Positions 9,802 through 16,903 of a stretch of DNA of 64,000 bases are shown piece by piece. Source of the DNA: Tritrichomonas musculus. Lineage: Eukaryota > Parabasalia > Tritrichomonadida > Tritrichomonadidae. How positions within the stretch are numbered: position 1 is the first letter of the stretch; the number at the start of each line of letters is the position of its first letter. A model generated the notes under the pieces. The model did not search any database and was not told the DNA's origin. It was given only the letters and a program-made list of their open reading frames with translations. The stretch spans positions 434,001-498,000 of the forward strand of contig JAPFFF010000048.1 of assembly GCA_039105265.1 (NCBI GenBank), read 5' to 3'. Both the position numbers and the translations under genes were made by a program.

Positions 9802-10078
9802 CAAAACATCTATATCTTGGTGCATCTCTTTCTCTTTCCCTATCATAATCATTATTGTATTTCAAGACTGCTGCACGCCTAAATTTGGCATATCTGAAAC
9901 CACTAAATGTATTCCTTTCATCTAGTACTTCAATGATGACATATCCATGCGAATCACATGTCCTAACATTTTTAAATGCATCATATACTTGTTGTGTCTC
10001 TCGTGATGTATAGTAGGGGTTTCTTAAAGTGAACTTTTTATACTGTGTCATAATTTTTAAATCAGAAGGGGTGTCCAT
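9776..10078 (-). CDS. Small hypothetical protein of Maverick D
   Basis: A 100-residue frame overlapping the start of the next gene by 26 nt in a different frame. It is rich in Arg, Tyr and Asp, with a central YVIIEVLDERNTFSGFRYAKFR segment. A second Met (MTQYKKF) could be the real start. No family recognised. The tight overlap with 8437-9801 and shared strand suggest it belongs to element D and is its first gene from this side. Confidence 0.5.
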   Translation of the reverse strand: MDTPSDLKIMTQYKKFTLRNPYYTSRETQQVYDAFKNVRTCDSHGYVIIEVLDERNTFSGFRYAKFRRAAVLKYNNDYDRERERDAPRYRCFDEHHQIME

Positions 10079-10154
10079 TTAATAGCGGGAAAAAATTAAT
10101 GGAGGGATTTTTTACACGGGACGTTAAAAAATCACGCCATTTTATATACTACTT

Positions 10155-10240
10155 TTTGATTAGAGAACTTTTTGAATATCTGGCTTTTTGAATGAGGAAC
10201 TTTTTCTGAATAGAACTTTTTGAATAGCTGGCTTTTTGAA
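10155..10240. repeat. Tandem GAACTTTTTGAATA/GGCTTTTTGAATG repeats
   Basis: Direct repeats of GAACTTTTTGAATA and CTGGCTTTTTGAATG alternate here, about 30-35 bp per pair, between the last gene of element D and the GC-rich hairpins at 10246. The stretch just before it (10079-10154) has AGCGGGAAAAAA-type sequence, a TATATACTACT string also found in the terminal repeats of B, and no gene. Confidence 0.6.
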
Positions 10241-10245
10241 TGGGG

Positions 10246-10308
10246 TCCAGGGGCGGGAGCCCTTGGAGTAGTGGTAGGCTGTGCAAGGCATGGCCTACCG
10301 TTAACTAC
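10246..10308. repeat. Two adjacent GC-rich hairpins
   Basis: The first hairpin (10246-10267) pairs TCCA with TGGA and GGGC with GCCC around a GGGA loop, with one wobble. The second (10268-10308) pairs GTAGT with ACTAC and GGTAGGC with GCCTACC. They lie back to back between a minus-strand element D gene and the 3' end of the gene at 10309-10506. They share the paired-hairpin plan of the insertions in elements B and C but are larger. Confidence 0.7.
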
Positions 10309-10506
10309 TTAAATTCTAATAAATTCTTGCTTTGGGCCAATATTGAATGGTGAATCTTGTGCAGTAACAATTTTACATAAGCTGTAGTGTTCATAATCAT
10401 CAATACTAAGATCCAAATCTTCAGGATGTGTATCAATATGGTCAGCAGTGATCTCGAAAGGGTAGTTCTCTGTAGGCTCTACGTTGGACTCGGAGATGGC
10501 GAACAT
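10309..10506 (-). CDS. Small acidic hypothetical protein (AISE start)
   Basis: 65 residues from the Met at 10506 (MFAISESNVEP); an upstream in-frame ATG at 10545 adds 13 hydrophobic residues. The body is acidic (DHIDTHPEDLDLSIDDYEHYS). Its start resembles the partial gene at 1-254 (MPLAISEL). Both lie outside the core gene runs of elements C and D, close to GC-rich hairpins and short repeats. Function unknown. It is divergently arranged with the gene at 10651. Confidence 0.45.
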   Translation of the reverse strand: MFAISESNVEPTENYPFEITADHIDTHPEDLDLSIDDYEHYSLCKIVTAQDSPFNIGPKQEFIRI

Positions 10507-10556
10507 AAGAAAAAATGATGTGGTGAGGTGAGCACGAAAAATCATATTTTTTATTT

Positions 10557-10599
10557 GGGTCCCTCATAGGGGTGCCCTAGTTGTTGTAGGGTGGAGACC
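10557..10599. repeat. Two adjacent hairpins upstream of a divergent gene pair
   Basis: CCCT-cata-GGGG (10561-10572) is followed by CCCTA-gttgttg-TAGGG (10575-10591), both enclosed by GGTC/GACC (10558-10561 with 10596-10599). They lie in the short spacer between the minus-strand gene ending its 5' side at 10506-10545 and the plus-strand gene at 10651. Confidence 0.6.
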
Positions 10600-10650
10600 G
10601 TTTACCAAAAATCTATTTTTTCCCGTTAGGTCATCACATCATTTTTTTAC

Positions 10651-11061
10651 ATGTACAGCAGGAAGCAAGATAAGCAAAGTCTTAAGGTGTTCAGAAAGAC
10701 AGTACGCAGCTTTATTTATGATTCAACAAGGTTATTGGAATTAGCTGATTCATTAAACGACGACATAAAAACAATTGAAAAACTGGAATCAGAAAATCGA
10801 AGGCTCACCGAACAAAACGGCTATATAAATGCTGAAATTGGGAAAAATTCAATGTCCGATCCGAGATGGGAAATGATTGTTGAAAATGAGCTAAAAATTG
10901 ATGAAAATCGAGATAAATTGGACGATTTGAAAAAAGAAGAAGAAAAAAAGAAAGTCCAATTGGAAACAAAAGCACAAGTATTGAATCAATTTGTCGATGA
11001 GTTACGAGATTGCTTCGTTGACCCACTAAATTTGGGAGAACCAGAATATTCAGATGAATAA
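10651..11061 (+). CDS. Coiled-coil hypothetical protein
   Basis: 136 residues, almost entirely charged helix: residues about 35-115 show heptad-like Leu/Ile/Val with KLESENRRLTEQN and KIDENRDKLDDLKKEEEKKKVQLE. A short basic N-terminus (MYSRKQDKQSLK) precedes it and an acidic tail follows. No homologue was spotted elsewhere in the window. It heads the plus-strand genes of element C. A structural or regulatory role is possible but not shown. Confidence 0.55.
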   Translation: MYSRKQDKQSLKVFRKTVRSFIYDSTRLLELADSLNDDIKTIEKLESENRRLTEQNGYINAEIGKNSMSDPRWEMIVENELKIDENRDKLDDLKKEEEKKKVQLETKAQVLNQFVDELRDCFVDPLNLGEPEYSDE

Positions 11062-11106
11062 ACCATTTACTAGCTAAACTTTTTTGAATTATTTATTTAT
11101 TTAAAA

Positions 11107-11327
11107 ATGACAAATCAAACTCTAAGTTTATTATCTGAATATCAATTCCAACTTCCTGAATATCAAGGAATTTCGGTTACTCGGAATTTGCCAGGAAGTT
11201 GGAATTGATGAAACAAATATACAAACAATTCATCAAAATTTTACAGAAAATCCAAATACATTAGAGGAAACAAATGAATTAATTTTATATACTCATTTAA
11301 TGATAGAAACGTTAGCTTTCAAATGAT
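11107..11327 (+). pseudogene. Broken small gene containing an 18-bp inverted repeat
   Basis: ATG at 11107 opens a frame that stops after about 33 codons at the right arm of an inverted repeat. A second frame then reads on through EVGIDETNIQTIHQNF to a TGA at 11325. The two pieces look like one acidic small gene broken by, or rebuilt around, the palindrome at 11141-11209. No homologue was recognised in A or B. Confidence 0.4.
11141..11209. repeat. Perfect 18-bp inverted repeat with 33-nt loop
   Basis: The left arm ATCAATTCCAACTTCCTG (11141-11158) is exactly complementary to the right arm CAGGAAGTTGGAATTGAT (11192-11209). This is a cruciform or strong RNA hairpin inside a damaged small gene of element C. 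Confidence 0.9.
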
Positions 11328-11334
11328 TTGAAAG
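11316..11334. repeat. Perfect 9-bp hairpin at a lost start codon
   Basis: CTTTCAAAT-g-ATTTGAAAG is a perfect inverted repeat with a 1-nt spacer. It overlaps the stop of the broken gene to the left and the place where the gene to the right should start; the homologue in B has ATG well upstream of the matching residues. Confidence 0.7.
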
Positions 11335-11807
11335 TAATTAATGAAATAACTACTGAAATAAAAAATTTTAAATCAATTGAGGAATTCAATCTGTACTATC
11401 AGAAACACAAAGATGATATGAACAATCAGACAACTCAATATCTAAATCGGGTTTACAAAATTGTTATACCAGATGGTGTTGAATACAGAATCACAAAAAA
11501 GAATTGTCAAAAAGAAGGTACAAAACGAGTTGGGGGAGATATATTTTTAAAGAAAGTTGTCAAAACTAATGAATTGAAAGAACTTGAACAAGATGTTATT
11601 AAAGCAGATATTGAGAATCTTAAGAATGAACTAACAGCTGTGCTGTCACGAAGTGCCATGTTTGAAGAACTTCCAGCATGTCAAAGCATGATTAAAGATT
11701 TGAAACAAAGCTATGAACTCAAATTCACAGAATTAGATAAAAAAATTGCTGAATTAACCAATACAGTAAATCAGATTGCCAAATATATTAATCAACAAAT
11801 ATTTTAG
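11328..11807 (+). CDS. Coiled-coil protein, homologue of B 32719-33195; ATG missing
   Basis: About 159 residues with clear similarity to the B protein: FKSIEEFNLYYQKHKDDM (B: FKSIEEFNLFYQKNIEQM), then LNRVYKI and a KKNCQKEGTKRVGGDIFLKKV block (B: KRNCTDGKRLNGDIYLKKV), then a C-terminal coiled coil. The A homologue is 61181-61543. The frame opens with TTG, and no ATG precedes it because a hairpin and stop codons intrude, so the copy is probably 5'-damaged. It overlaps the convergent gene at 11804 by a few nt. In all three elements it lies near the small amphipathic protein or short basic gene; function unknown. Confidence 0.65.
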   Translation: MKVINEITTEIKNFKSIEEFNLYYQKHKDDMNNQTTQYLNRVYKIVIPDGVEYRITKKNCQKEGTKRVGGDIFLKKVVKTNELKELEQDVIKADIENLKNELTAVLSRSAMFEELPACQSMIKDLKQSYELKFTELDKKIAELTNTVNQIAKYINQQIF

Positions 11808-12037
11808 ATTTTATCGCATCGAGGGACAACTGAATGATTTAATGAATAAGTGTGAAAATTCAATTTTTTTGTTGTTGATACTTGAGGTTCATGTTGAATA
11901 CTTCCTTTATCCTCATATTTCTTAACCGTTGGTGCAGAATTAATTCTGGTACGTTCTTTTTGCATTTTAAGTTGTAATCTATCGTAGTGATTCATTCTTT
12001 TATCATCATGAATGGTTCGTTTTTGTTCATAGGACAT
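11804..12037 (-). CDS. Small basic protein, homologue of B 32527-32760
   Basis: 77 residues. Shared with the B gene: RTIHDDKRMNHYDRLQLKMQKERTRINSAPTVK (B: RTVHDDKHKNHFDRLQLTMQKNRTKINSAPTVK), then HEPxxxTTK and SLNHSVVxR near the end. Highly conserved, basic, no catalytic motif. As in B it is flanked by the coiled-coil genes, in convergent and divergent order, so the three-gene block is syntenic but inverted relative to B. A DNA- or capsid-binding role is a guess. Confidence 0.75.
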   Translation of the reverse strand: MSYEQKRTIHDDKRMNHYDRLQLKMQKERTRINSAPTVKKYEDKGSIQHEPQVSTTKKLNFHTYSLNHSVVPRCDKI

Positions 12038-12052
12038 TTTTGCTTCGATTAA

Positions 12053-12283
12053 ATGTCTGAATTAAACGAATATAAGAAGGAGATTCCTGAACTTAAACGT
12101 ATCAAACGAACCCTCAAAGAAAAATGTTATGATTACAAGCAACATCTAAATAATGTCAAATCTGGAATGCTTGGTTCCAGTGGGCTTGCTGTTCGTGAAT
12201 CATTGATTGAAGATATTAATTCATTAAAGGAAAAAGTAAAAAAATTGGAAAACGAATTGAATGAATTAGCTAACAAGGATTGA
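12053..12283 (+). CDS. Short coiled-coil protein, homologue of B 32285-32512
   Basis: 76 residues, near-identical in plan to the B protein: MSELNEYKKEIPELKRIKRTLKEKCYDYKQ, then SGMLGSSGLAVRESLIEDINSL and a Leu-rich coiled coil ending NELNELANKD. Strong conservation between elements C and B argues for a real gene despite the length. In B the last 13 codons lie inside the terminal inverted repeat. It is divergent from the gene at 11804-12037 with only 15 nt between the starts. Confidence 0.78.
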   Translation: MSELNEYKKEIPELKRIKRTLKEKCYDYKQHLNNVKSGMLGSSGLAVRESLIEDINSLKEKVKKLENELNELANKD

Positions 12284-12316
12284 GTAATCTACGAATAAAG
12301 GTTTTTTTGGTTGAAA

Positions 12317-12943
12317 ATGTCGCTTAACAAAGCAAGAATATTAAGTTCTGAAAATGATGCTTCTGTAAAACAGGAACAGAATACAAATGTTGAAATCAAA
12401 ATCAAACCTCAACATACGATTCCTCAACAAGCACATCCAGTTTATTACCCAAACGTTCCCCAAAGCTGCGGGCTCTCGCAGCCTCCGACAAGCGGAGGAA
12501 TGAATCCACAATCTAGGGATGTAAATTTTACTATACCGGAGGAGAGTTCTCAATATCAATTTCAACCTCCAACAAACAACATTACCCGAGAGCGTGGAAT
12601 TGCAGATTTGGGAAATGAAATTGAGGATTTGACTGTCAAGAACAAATTTTTAGAAACACTTCTTTCAATTTATGAATTGAATCCACTTCGTGTCAATAAT
12701 TACTTGGTTTGTCACTCAAATTCATTGATGGAATTAATTAAAATACTAACACATGCTGATAAAGTTGAACTTATTATTGATGAAGATTCTGGTTGTAATG
12801 GATGTGTTTCCAAAAACAAATATTTAGAAATTCAACGAATTCTTGTCACAAAAGATGGTAAATCAAATGATTTGAAATATGGTTACAATGATGTTTATGC
12901 ACAACTTGTTAGATATGGAATTTCACTTAAATTATGTGTTTAA
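12317..12943 (+). CDS. Conserved Maverick protein, ARILSSE family
   Basis: About 208 residues from the Met at 12317 (MSLNKARILSSEND). Homologues are 49640-50215 (B) and 54198-54743 (A). All share a KARILSSE N-terminus, a variable Pro/Gln-rich linker, and a C-terminal domain of about 110 residues: NKFLExLLSIYExNP, LVCHSxSLMELIKxLTxADKVELI, a CNGC motif, and a tail YxxISLKxC. The CxxC could bind a metal. The linker of this copy contains the double-hairpin insertion at 12465-12498, encoding a Cys/Ser/Pro/Gly-rich segment absent from B. Function unknown; its presence in A, B and C makes it a core protein. Confidence 0.8.
   Translation: MSLNKARILSSENDASVKQEQNTNVEIKIKPQHTIPQQAHPVYYPNVPQSCGLSQPPTSGGMNPQSRDVNFTIPEESSQYQFQPPTNNITRERGIADLGNEIEDLTVKNKFLETLLSIYELNPLRVNNYLVCHSNSLMELIKILTHADKVELIIDEDSGCNGCVSKNKYLEIQRILVTKDGKSNDLKYGYNDVYAQLVRYGISLKLCV
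12465..12498. repeat. Double-hairpin insertion inside a coding region
   Basis: GCTGCG-ggctct-CGCAGC (12465-12482) is followed at once by CCTCCG-acaag-CGGAGG (12482-12498). Both stems are perfect and 6 bp long. The surrounding gene stays in frame, and the B homologue lacks the encoded segment. Confidence 0.85.
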
Positions 12944-12953
12944 AATTATTCAA

Positions 12954-13085
12954 ATGTTAACCGAAATTCTTTTGGGAACTATTTTGGTAGTTCATGTTAT
13001 TGAATTATGTGTTTTGATATCAATTTTCAAAGAAGATGAGCCTCTTGAACTCACAGAGGAGATGCGCTCGAAGCTTTACTCATAA
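12954..13085 (+). CDS. 43-aa single-pass membrane protein
   Basis: Starts ATG 12954, just after an ATTCA box. The first half is a hydrophobic helix (EILLGTILVVHVIELCVLI), followed by an acidic tail ending EDEPLELTEEMRSKLYS. Element B has a protein of exactly the same length and position at 50226-50357 with the tail PELSEEIRTKMYS. The gene lies between the ARILSSE gene and the ATPase in both elements, which supports a conserved membrane-associated function in assembly or exit. Function is inference. Confidence 0.75.
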   Translation: MLTEILLGTILVVHVIELCVLISIFKEDEPLELTEEMRSKLYS

Positions 13086-13088
13086 TAA

Positions 13089-14041
13089 ATGGCTTGAGGA
13101 CGCAAGACTCAGGCTTTGCCTGCGATAAAACCCAGCAAATTTGATTACAAAACAATATTTTTTTCAGATACTTCTGACTATGATGATGACATATATTTCG
13201 AACATTACGAAGAACATCAGATGATAAAACCTATTATCAACAATAAAGCGTTTGATATTGATTTTGAAATGAATCGAGCGTACAAAAAAAATGAATCAAA
13301 AATAATGTCAGAATCAATTCGTCCAATTGGTCCTGGAATCTATGCTAATTATAATTCTTTAAACATTATTGTTGGAGCACAGGGTAAAGGTAAATCTCAC
13401 ATTGTATTAAGAGATATAATTCAAATATCTCGATTGAAGGAGTCAAATGTACATCAAATTGTGTATATTAGCAAGAATGGAGTTATAAATGATTCTACAT
13501 TTGAAGCTCAACGCGAATTGATAAATTTACCTGTGAAAGTTGTTTCCGACACAAATGCTGAAGCTTATTTGAAAGAATTGGATTTATGGAAGGAACTATA
13601 TGATAAATATACCTCCGTGGGAAGAATCACGATTAATAATGAAAAGCTTGAAAAATGTTTCAATTCCTTAATATCAATAAACTTGGTAAACCAAATGTGC
13701 CATTAAATACAATAATTCTGTGTGAAGACTTCATTAAATCGAAATTGTTAAAATCTGCTTACTTCACAAATTACATAACTCAATTACGACACAAACATTC
13801 AATCGTTTATGTGAACGTTCAATTCTTCAAAGCAATTCCAACAGATTATAAGAACAATTGTACTTCATTCTTTATTTTCAATGGATTCTCAAGGCAAAAA
13901 TTGAATTACATATATCAACAAGTTGTTATGCCAGTTGAATTTGAAGATTTGTGGAGACAATATAATCGAATGAAGAATCATGATTTTGTTTTGGTGAATA
14001 CACGTGAAGGAAGTATTGAATTTATAAGATTTAACCAGTAA
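13089..14041 (+). pseudogene. Packaging ATPase of Maverick C, broken twice
   Basis: Homologue of the B ATPase at 50382-51326. Walker A is seen as NIIVGAQGKGKSH, and the region after the break gives LNTIILCEDF, the Walker B-like strand. Two defects are visible. The start ATG (13089) is followed by TGA at the third codon, created by a double-hairpin insertion at 13093-13122. Later, near 13650-13660, one A is missing from an A-run, shifting the frame. Downstream similarity (INKLGKPN, QLRHKHSIVYVNVQFFKA, GFSRQKLNYIYQQV) is strong to the end. The intact protein would drive DNA packaging into the capsid. Confidence 0.85.
13093..13122. repeat. Double-hairpin insertion destroying a start codon context
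   Basis: CTTG-aggacg-CAAG (13093-13106) and CAGGC-ttt-GCCTG (13110-13122) lie next to each other directly after the ATPase ATG. Removing about 30 nt would join ATGG to CGATAAAACCC, which matches the expected Met and then the KP(S/T)xF(D/N)YK start of the B protein. Confidence 0.8.
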
Positions 14042-14090
14042 GTACAAAAAAATATTTTTTTAATATACTCTGCTAATAAAATACCAACAC

Positions 14091-14169
14091 CCGCTAGGAC
14101 ATTCCGCACTTACGTGCGTCAGGCACGACAACAAAGTTGGCGGCGAAGCCGAAGTGCCTTCCGCTAGGA
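14091..14169. repeat. Cluster of four hairpins between 9-bp direct repeats
   Basis: Flanked by CCGCTAGGA at 14091-14099 and 14161-14169. Inside are CGCAC-ttac-GTGCG (14105-14118), CAAC-aaa-GTTG (14129-14139) and CGGC-gaa-GCCG (14141-14151), the last two enclosed by AGGCAC/GTGCCT (14121-14126 with 14154-14159). It lies in the convergent spacer between the ATPase and the next minus-strand gene of element C. Confidence 0.85.
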
Positions 14170-14651
14170 TAATAAACACCAATATAAAACACTGTTAAAT
14201 AGACAAAAAAATATTCAATTTATTCATCAAGAACAATATCTTGATGGTTTCCTTTAAATATTTGTGGTTCAGGTATTTCATATTTCTCGCGAAGTTTCAA
14301 AATCATTTCTTGATTTGATTTGTTAATTCGTTCAATTGAATAATTGTAAAATGAATGTTCTTTAAATGTTTGTTCATCGGTATTACCATTAACAAATGTT
14401 TCAAAAGAATTTATGTTAATCCTTCGTCGGAGATTTGATGTTAGAATTACGTGTTCAAGATTAAATTCTTTCAATTGATTTGGATATAAGCGTGTGATTT
14501 TTTTGTCAACGTTTGTTAATGAAATGTATAACACGCGAACAAGGTAAGTACCTTTTCCGATATTGATTGGAAATCGTTCACAAAGTAATGTAAAATCACA
14601 TTTTTGATATTCATCTGGATTTGGAAGTAATGAGATTAATGAATTGATGTA

Positions 14652-16324
14652 AACTTGAAATCAAAAGTCAGACGGTCTATTTTTCTCTCAATTTATTTGA
14701 CAAAAATTATATGTTTTCAATTTTTATTTAAATTCATATAAACTCTCAAAAATTTAAAAAAACTTTAAAAAATTGAATGATCAAAAATTTTTAAAAATTA
14801 TTAGAATTGTAGCTTTATTTTAATAAAATGTATCAAGACGAAAGTGTCGAACAAGCAATAGTACGGTTATTTCATGATGAACATTATTCAATGTCAAAAA
14901 TTCGAAAAGCAATCCATGTTGGCCAAGTCAGGATTAGATATGTATTAAAAAAATTTGACGAAACAGGCCAAATTCCAAATCAATTGAAAAAAGGTCGAAG
15001 ATCAAAGGCCAATCCAGATATTTTAAATCAGATAACAAATTTGACAATACAAAACAGAGTGATATCTGGTGAATCAATATCTCAATTTTTTTTGCAAAAT
15101 AATATACAAATATCTCCATCAACAATAAATAGATATCGTAAAGATATTCTAGAATTCGATTTCAAGCCACCAAAGGTTAAACAATTTTTGTCTGAAGAAA
15201 ATATAGCATCAAGAATATTATTTTCTAATTCAATTTTATCATCAGAAAAAATTGAATTAAACCGTATTATTTTTTCTGATGAAAGTCGCTTTTGTTTGTG
15301 CTCTGATGGTTATTGGCGTTGGTACAGAAAATGTGACAATGGAGATGATGTTTATACAAAAAAGCATAAATTTAATACAGGAGTTATGTTTTTTGGTGCA
15401 ATTGGAAAAAATTATAAAAGTAAACTTTTAGTTTGTAGCACATCTATTAACGATTTAGAATATAGAAATATTTTAAATAGATGTGAAATTTTTACAGAAT
15501 TAAATTTGAAACGTGGAGAAGGAAATTATATCTATATGCAGGACGGAGCTCCTGCACATAAAAGTGCTCTGACCAAATTGTTTCTCAAAAAAAAATGTAA
15601 TTTTTTAAAATTTTGGCCCTCCAATTCACCTGATTTAAATCCGATAGAACATCTTTGGGGAGCCATTAAAAGAATACTGAAAAAATATCAAAATTTATCA
15701 AAAAGCAGTTTTATTGAAAAAGTTATTCAAATTTGGGATAATTTTCCACAAGAAAGTATTAACAGACTTGTCGAGAGCTTCGAAGATAGATTAAAACTTT
15801 TGATAACTAAGAATGGACAATCAATATCTGATGACCTTCGAAAAGGAATTCACAAATTTTCCAATCTTGAATATCATATTCAACCAAATACAGAAATCCT
15901 TGATTATGATCAATTGGTCGAATCTTATGACCCAAGTATCGATGATTGCCCGGTTGAGTTTCATGCAAAACGCCCTTTTACTATCGAAGAAGATATTCTA
16001 TTAATTGATCTCGTGGGAAAACTTGGAACCAAATGGAAGCAAATGGAAATATACTTTGATCAAAGAACATCAACTTCTCTAAGGAATCGTTGGGTTTATT
16101 TACGAAAATAACTTAATTTTACCTTTAAATTCCAAAAATTTCTTTTTTATCACTTTTTGAATAAAAATTTGTTTTAAAATTTTTAATTTTCACTTTTTGA
16201 AGTAAATCTAAAATTGGACGGAAAATTCAATGCAAAAGTGTGAATTTTAAATAGGTGATTATTTTTTATGAAAATTTTTGCATTCAAAAGTATTCAAAAG
16301 CCGTCCGACTTTTGACTCCTAGTT
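14652..16324 (+). mobile_element. Tc1-like element with 24-bp terminal repeats
   Basis: 1,673 bp flanked by TA at 14650-14651 and 16325-16326. Terminal inverted repeats are about 24 bp with four or five mismatches; the shared core is TCAAAAGTC then GACGG, and both ends begin AACT. The flanking gene halves join in frame across one TA. Outside the transposase, the ends are AT-rich and carry CACTTTTTGAA repeats near the right end. The element carries one long intact gene. Confidence 0.93.
14828..16111 (+). CDS. Tc1-like transposase (DD34E) with C-terminal Myb-like domain
   Basis: 427 residues, apparently intact. Residues about 1-110 contain two helix-turn-helix modules (MSKIRKAIHVGQVRIRYVLKKF; then QNNIQISPSTINRYRK). 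The catalytic triad is visible in IIFSDESRFCL, YMQDGAPAHKS and SNSPDLNPIEHLWG; the last Asp-Glu spacing is 34, as in Tc1 transposases. After the usual end of such proteins, a further roughly 90 residues include RPFTIEEDILLIDLVGKLG, then KWKQME and SLRNRW, the pattern of a Myb/SANT repeat. Myb proteins are common in trichomonad genomes, so this could be a captured DNA-binding domain. The enzyme excises and inserts the element at TA. Confidence 0.9.
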   Translation: MYQDESVEQAIVRLFHDEHYSMSKIRKAIHVGQVRIRYVLKKFDETGQIPNQLKKGRRSKANPDILNQITNLTIQNRVISGESISQFFLQNNIQISPSTINRYRKDILEFDFKPPKVKQFLSEENIASRILFSNSILSSEKIELNRIIFSDESRFCLCSDGYWRWYRKCDNGDDVYTKKHKFNTGVMFFGAIGKNYKSKLLVCSTSINDLEYRNILNRCEIFTELNLKRGEGNYIYMQDGAPAHKSALTKLFLKKKCNFLKFWPSNSPDLNPIEHLWGAIKRILKKYQNLSKSSFIEKVIQIWDNFPQESINRLVESFEDRLKLLITKNGQSISDDLRKGIHKFSNLEYHIQPNTEILDYDQLVESYDPSIDDCPVEFHAKRPFTIEEDILLIDLVGKLGTKWKQMEIYFDQRTSTSLRNRWVYLRK

Positions 16325-16427
16325 TATTCATATACTCGAAGGTTTGTTGTTGTCATTTTATAGTAGAAAAAAAATTTGAAAATAAATTTTAAAAATTGAG
16401 TTTGACAAAAAAAATATTTTGATTAGG

Positions 16428-16805
16428 TTAATTATGTAAATTGCTTTTAATAGAATGAAATTTGAGTTTAATTTCATCTCGCAGAGCTTGAGCTCGCAGA
16501 GCGAAATGTTCTTCATCTAAATAAGGTAATGGAACATTATCAACAATTATTTCCATATTATCATCAATATTAAACTCAATATTATTAACATTAAACTCAA
16601 CATTAACATCATTGGTAATATCCCATTTAACCAAAACACCAAGAATATCATCCCAATCATCATCATCATCATTATTATTATATTGATTCCAATCATCATC
16701 ATCATCATCAGAATATAAATAATGAGAATCAGCTAGTATATTTAAAATTTCTTCAGTAGTAAGTTCAATATTATTGTTTGCAACTTGGTTATTATTTGTT
16801 GTCAT
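16428..16805 (-). CDS. Asp/Asn-rich hypothetical protein of Maverick C
   Basis: 125 residues. The first half is Asn-rich and then strongly acidic (SDDDDDDWNQYNNNDDDDDWDD), followed by an alternating acidic/hydrophobic middle and a charged C-terminal helix containing HFALRAQALRDEIKLKFH. That last segment is encoded by a pair of hairpins (16484-16504). Promoter-proximal sequence matches that of the gene starting at 16356, suggesting co-regulation. No family recognised. Confidence 0.55.
   Translation of the reverse strand: MTTNNNQVANNNIELTTEEILNILADSHYLYSDDDDDDWNQYNNNDDDDDWDDILGVLVKWDITNDVNVEFNVNNIEFNIDDNMEIIVDNVPLPYLDEEHFALRAQALRDEIKLKFHSIKSNLHN
16484..16504. repeat. Hairpin pair inside an acidic-protein gene
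   Basis: GAGCT-tg-AGCTC (16484-16495) overlaps TCGC-aga-GCGA (16494-16504), and CTCGCAGAG occurs twice in direct orientation. The gene remains in frame. Confidence 0.7.
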
Positions 16806-16903
16806 TTTATAGTAGAAAAAAAATTAAAAAAAATAAATTTGAAAAATTAATTTTTGAATTTGACAAAAAAAATAATTTCTAAACGGATTTTTTTCCGGTT
16901 AGT

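Larger units (their letters stand above)
14220..16356 (-). pseudogene. YDYIN-family protein of Maverick C, split by Tc1 element
   Basis: Homologue of 51315-51779 and 1162-1614. The first codons (MTTTNLRVYE) lie at 16356-16327, right of the Tc1 insertion. The rest (YINSLISL through an acidic IVLDE end) lies left of it at 14651-14220. The break is exactly at a duplicated TA, and the reading frame would be continuous without the insert. The promoter region, TTTTCTACTATAAA before ATG, is nearly the same as that of the gene at 16805. Confidence 0.85.
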
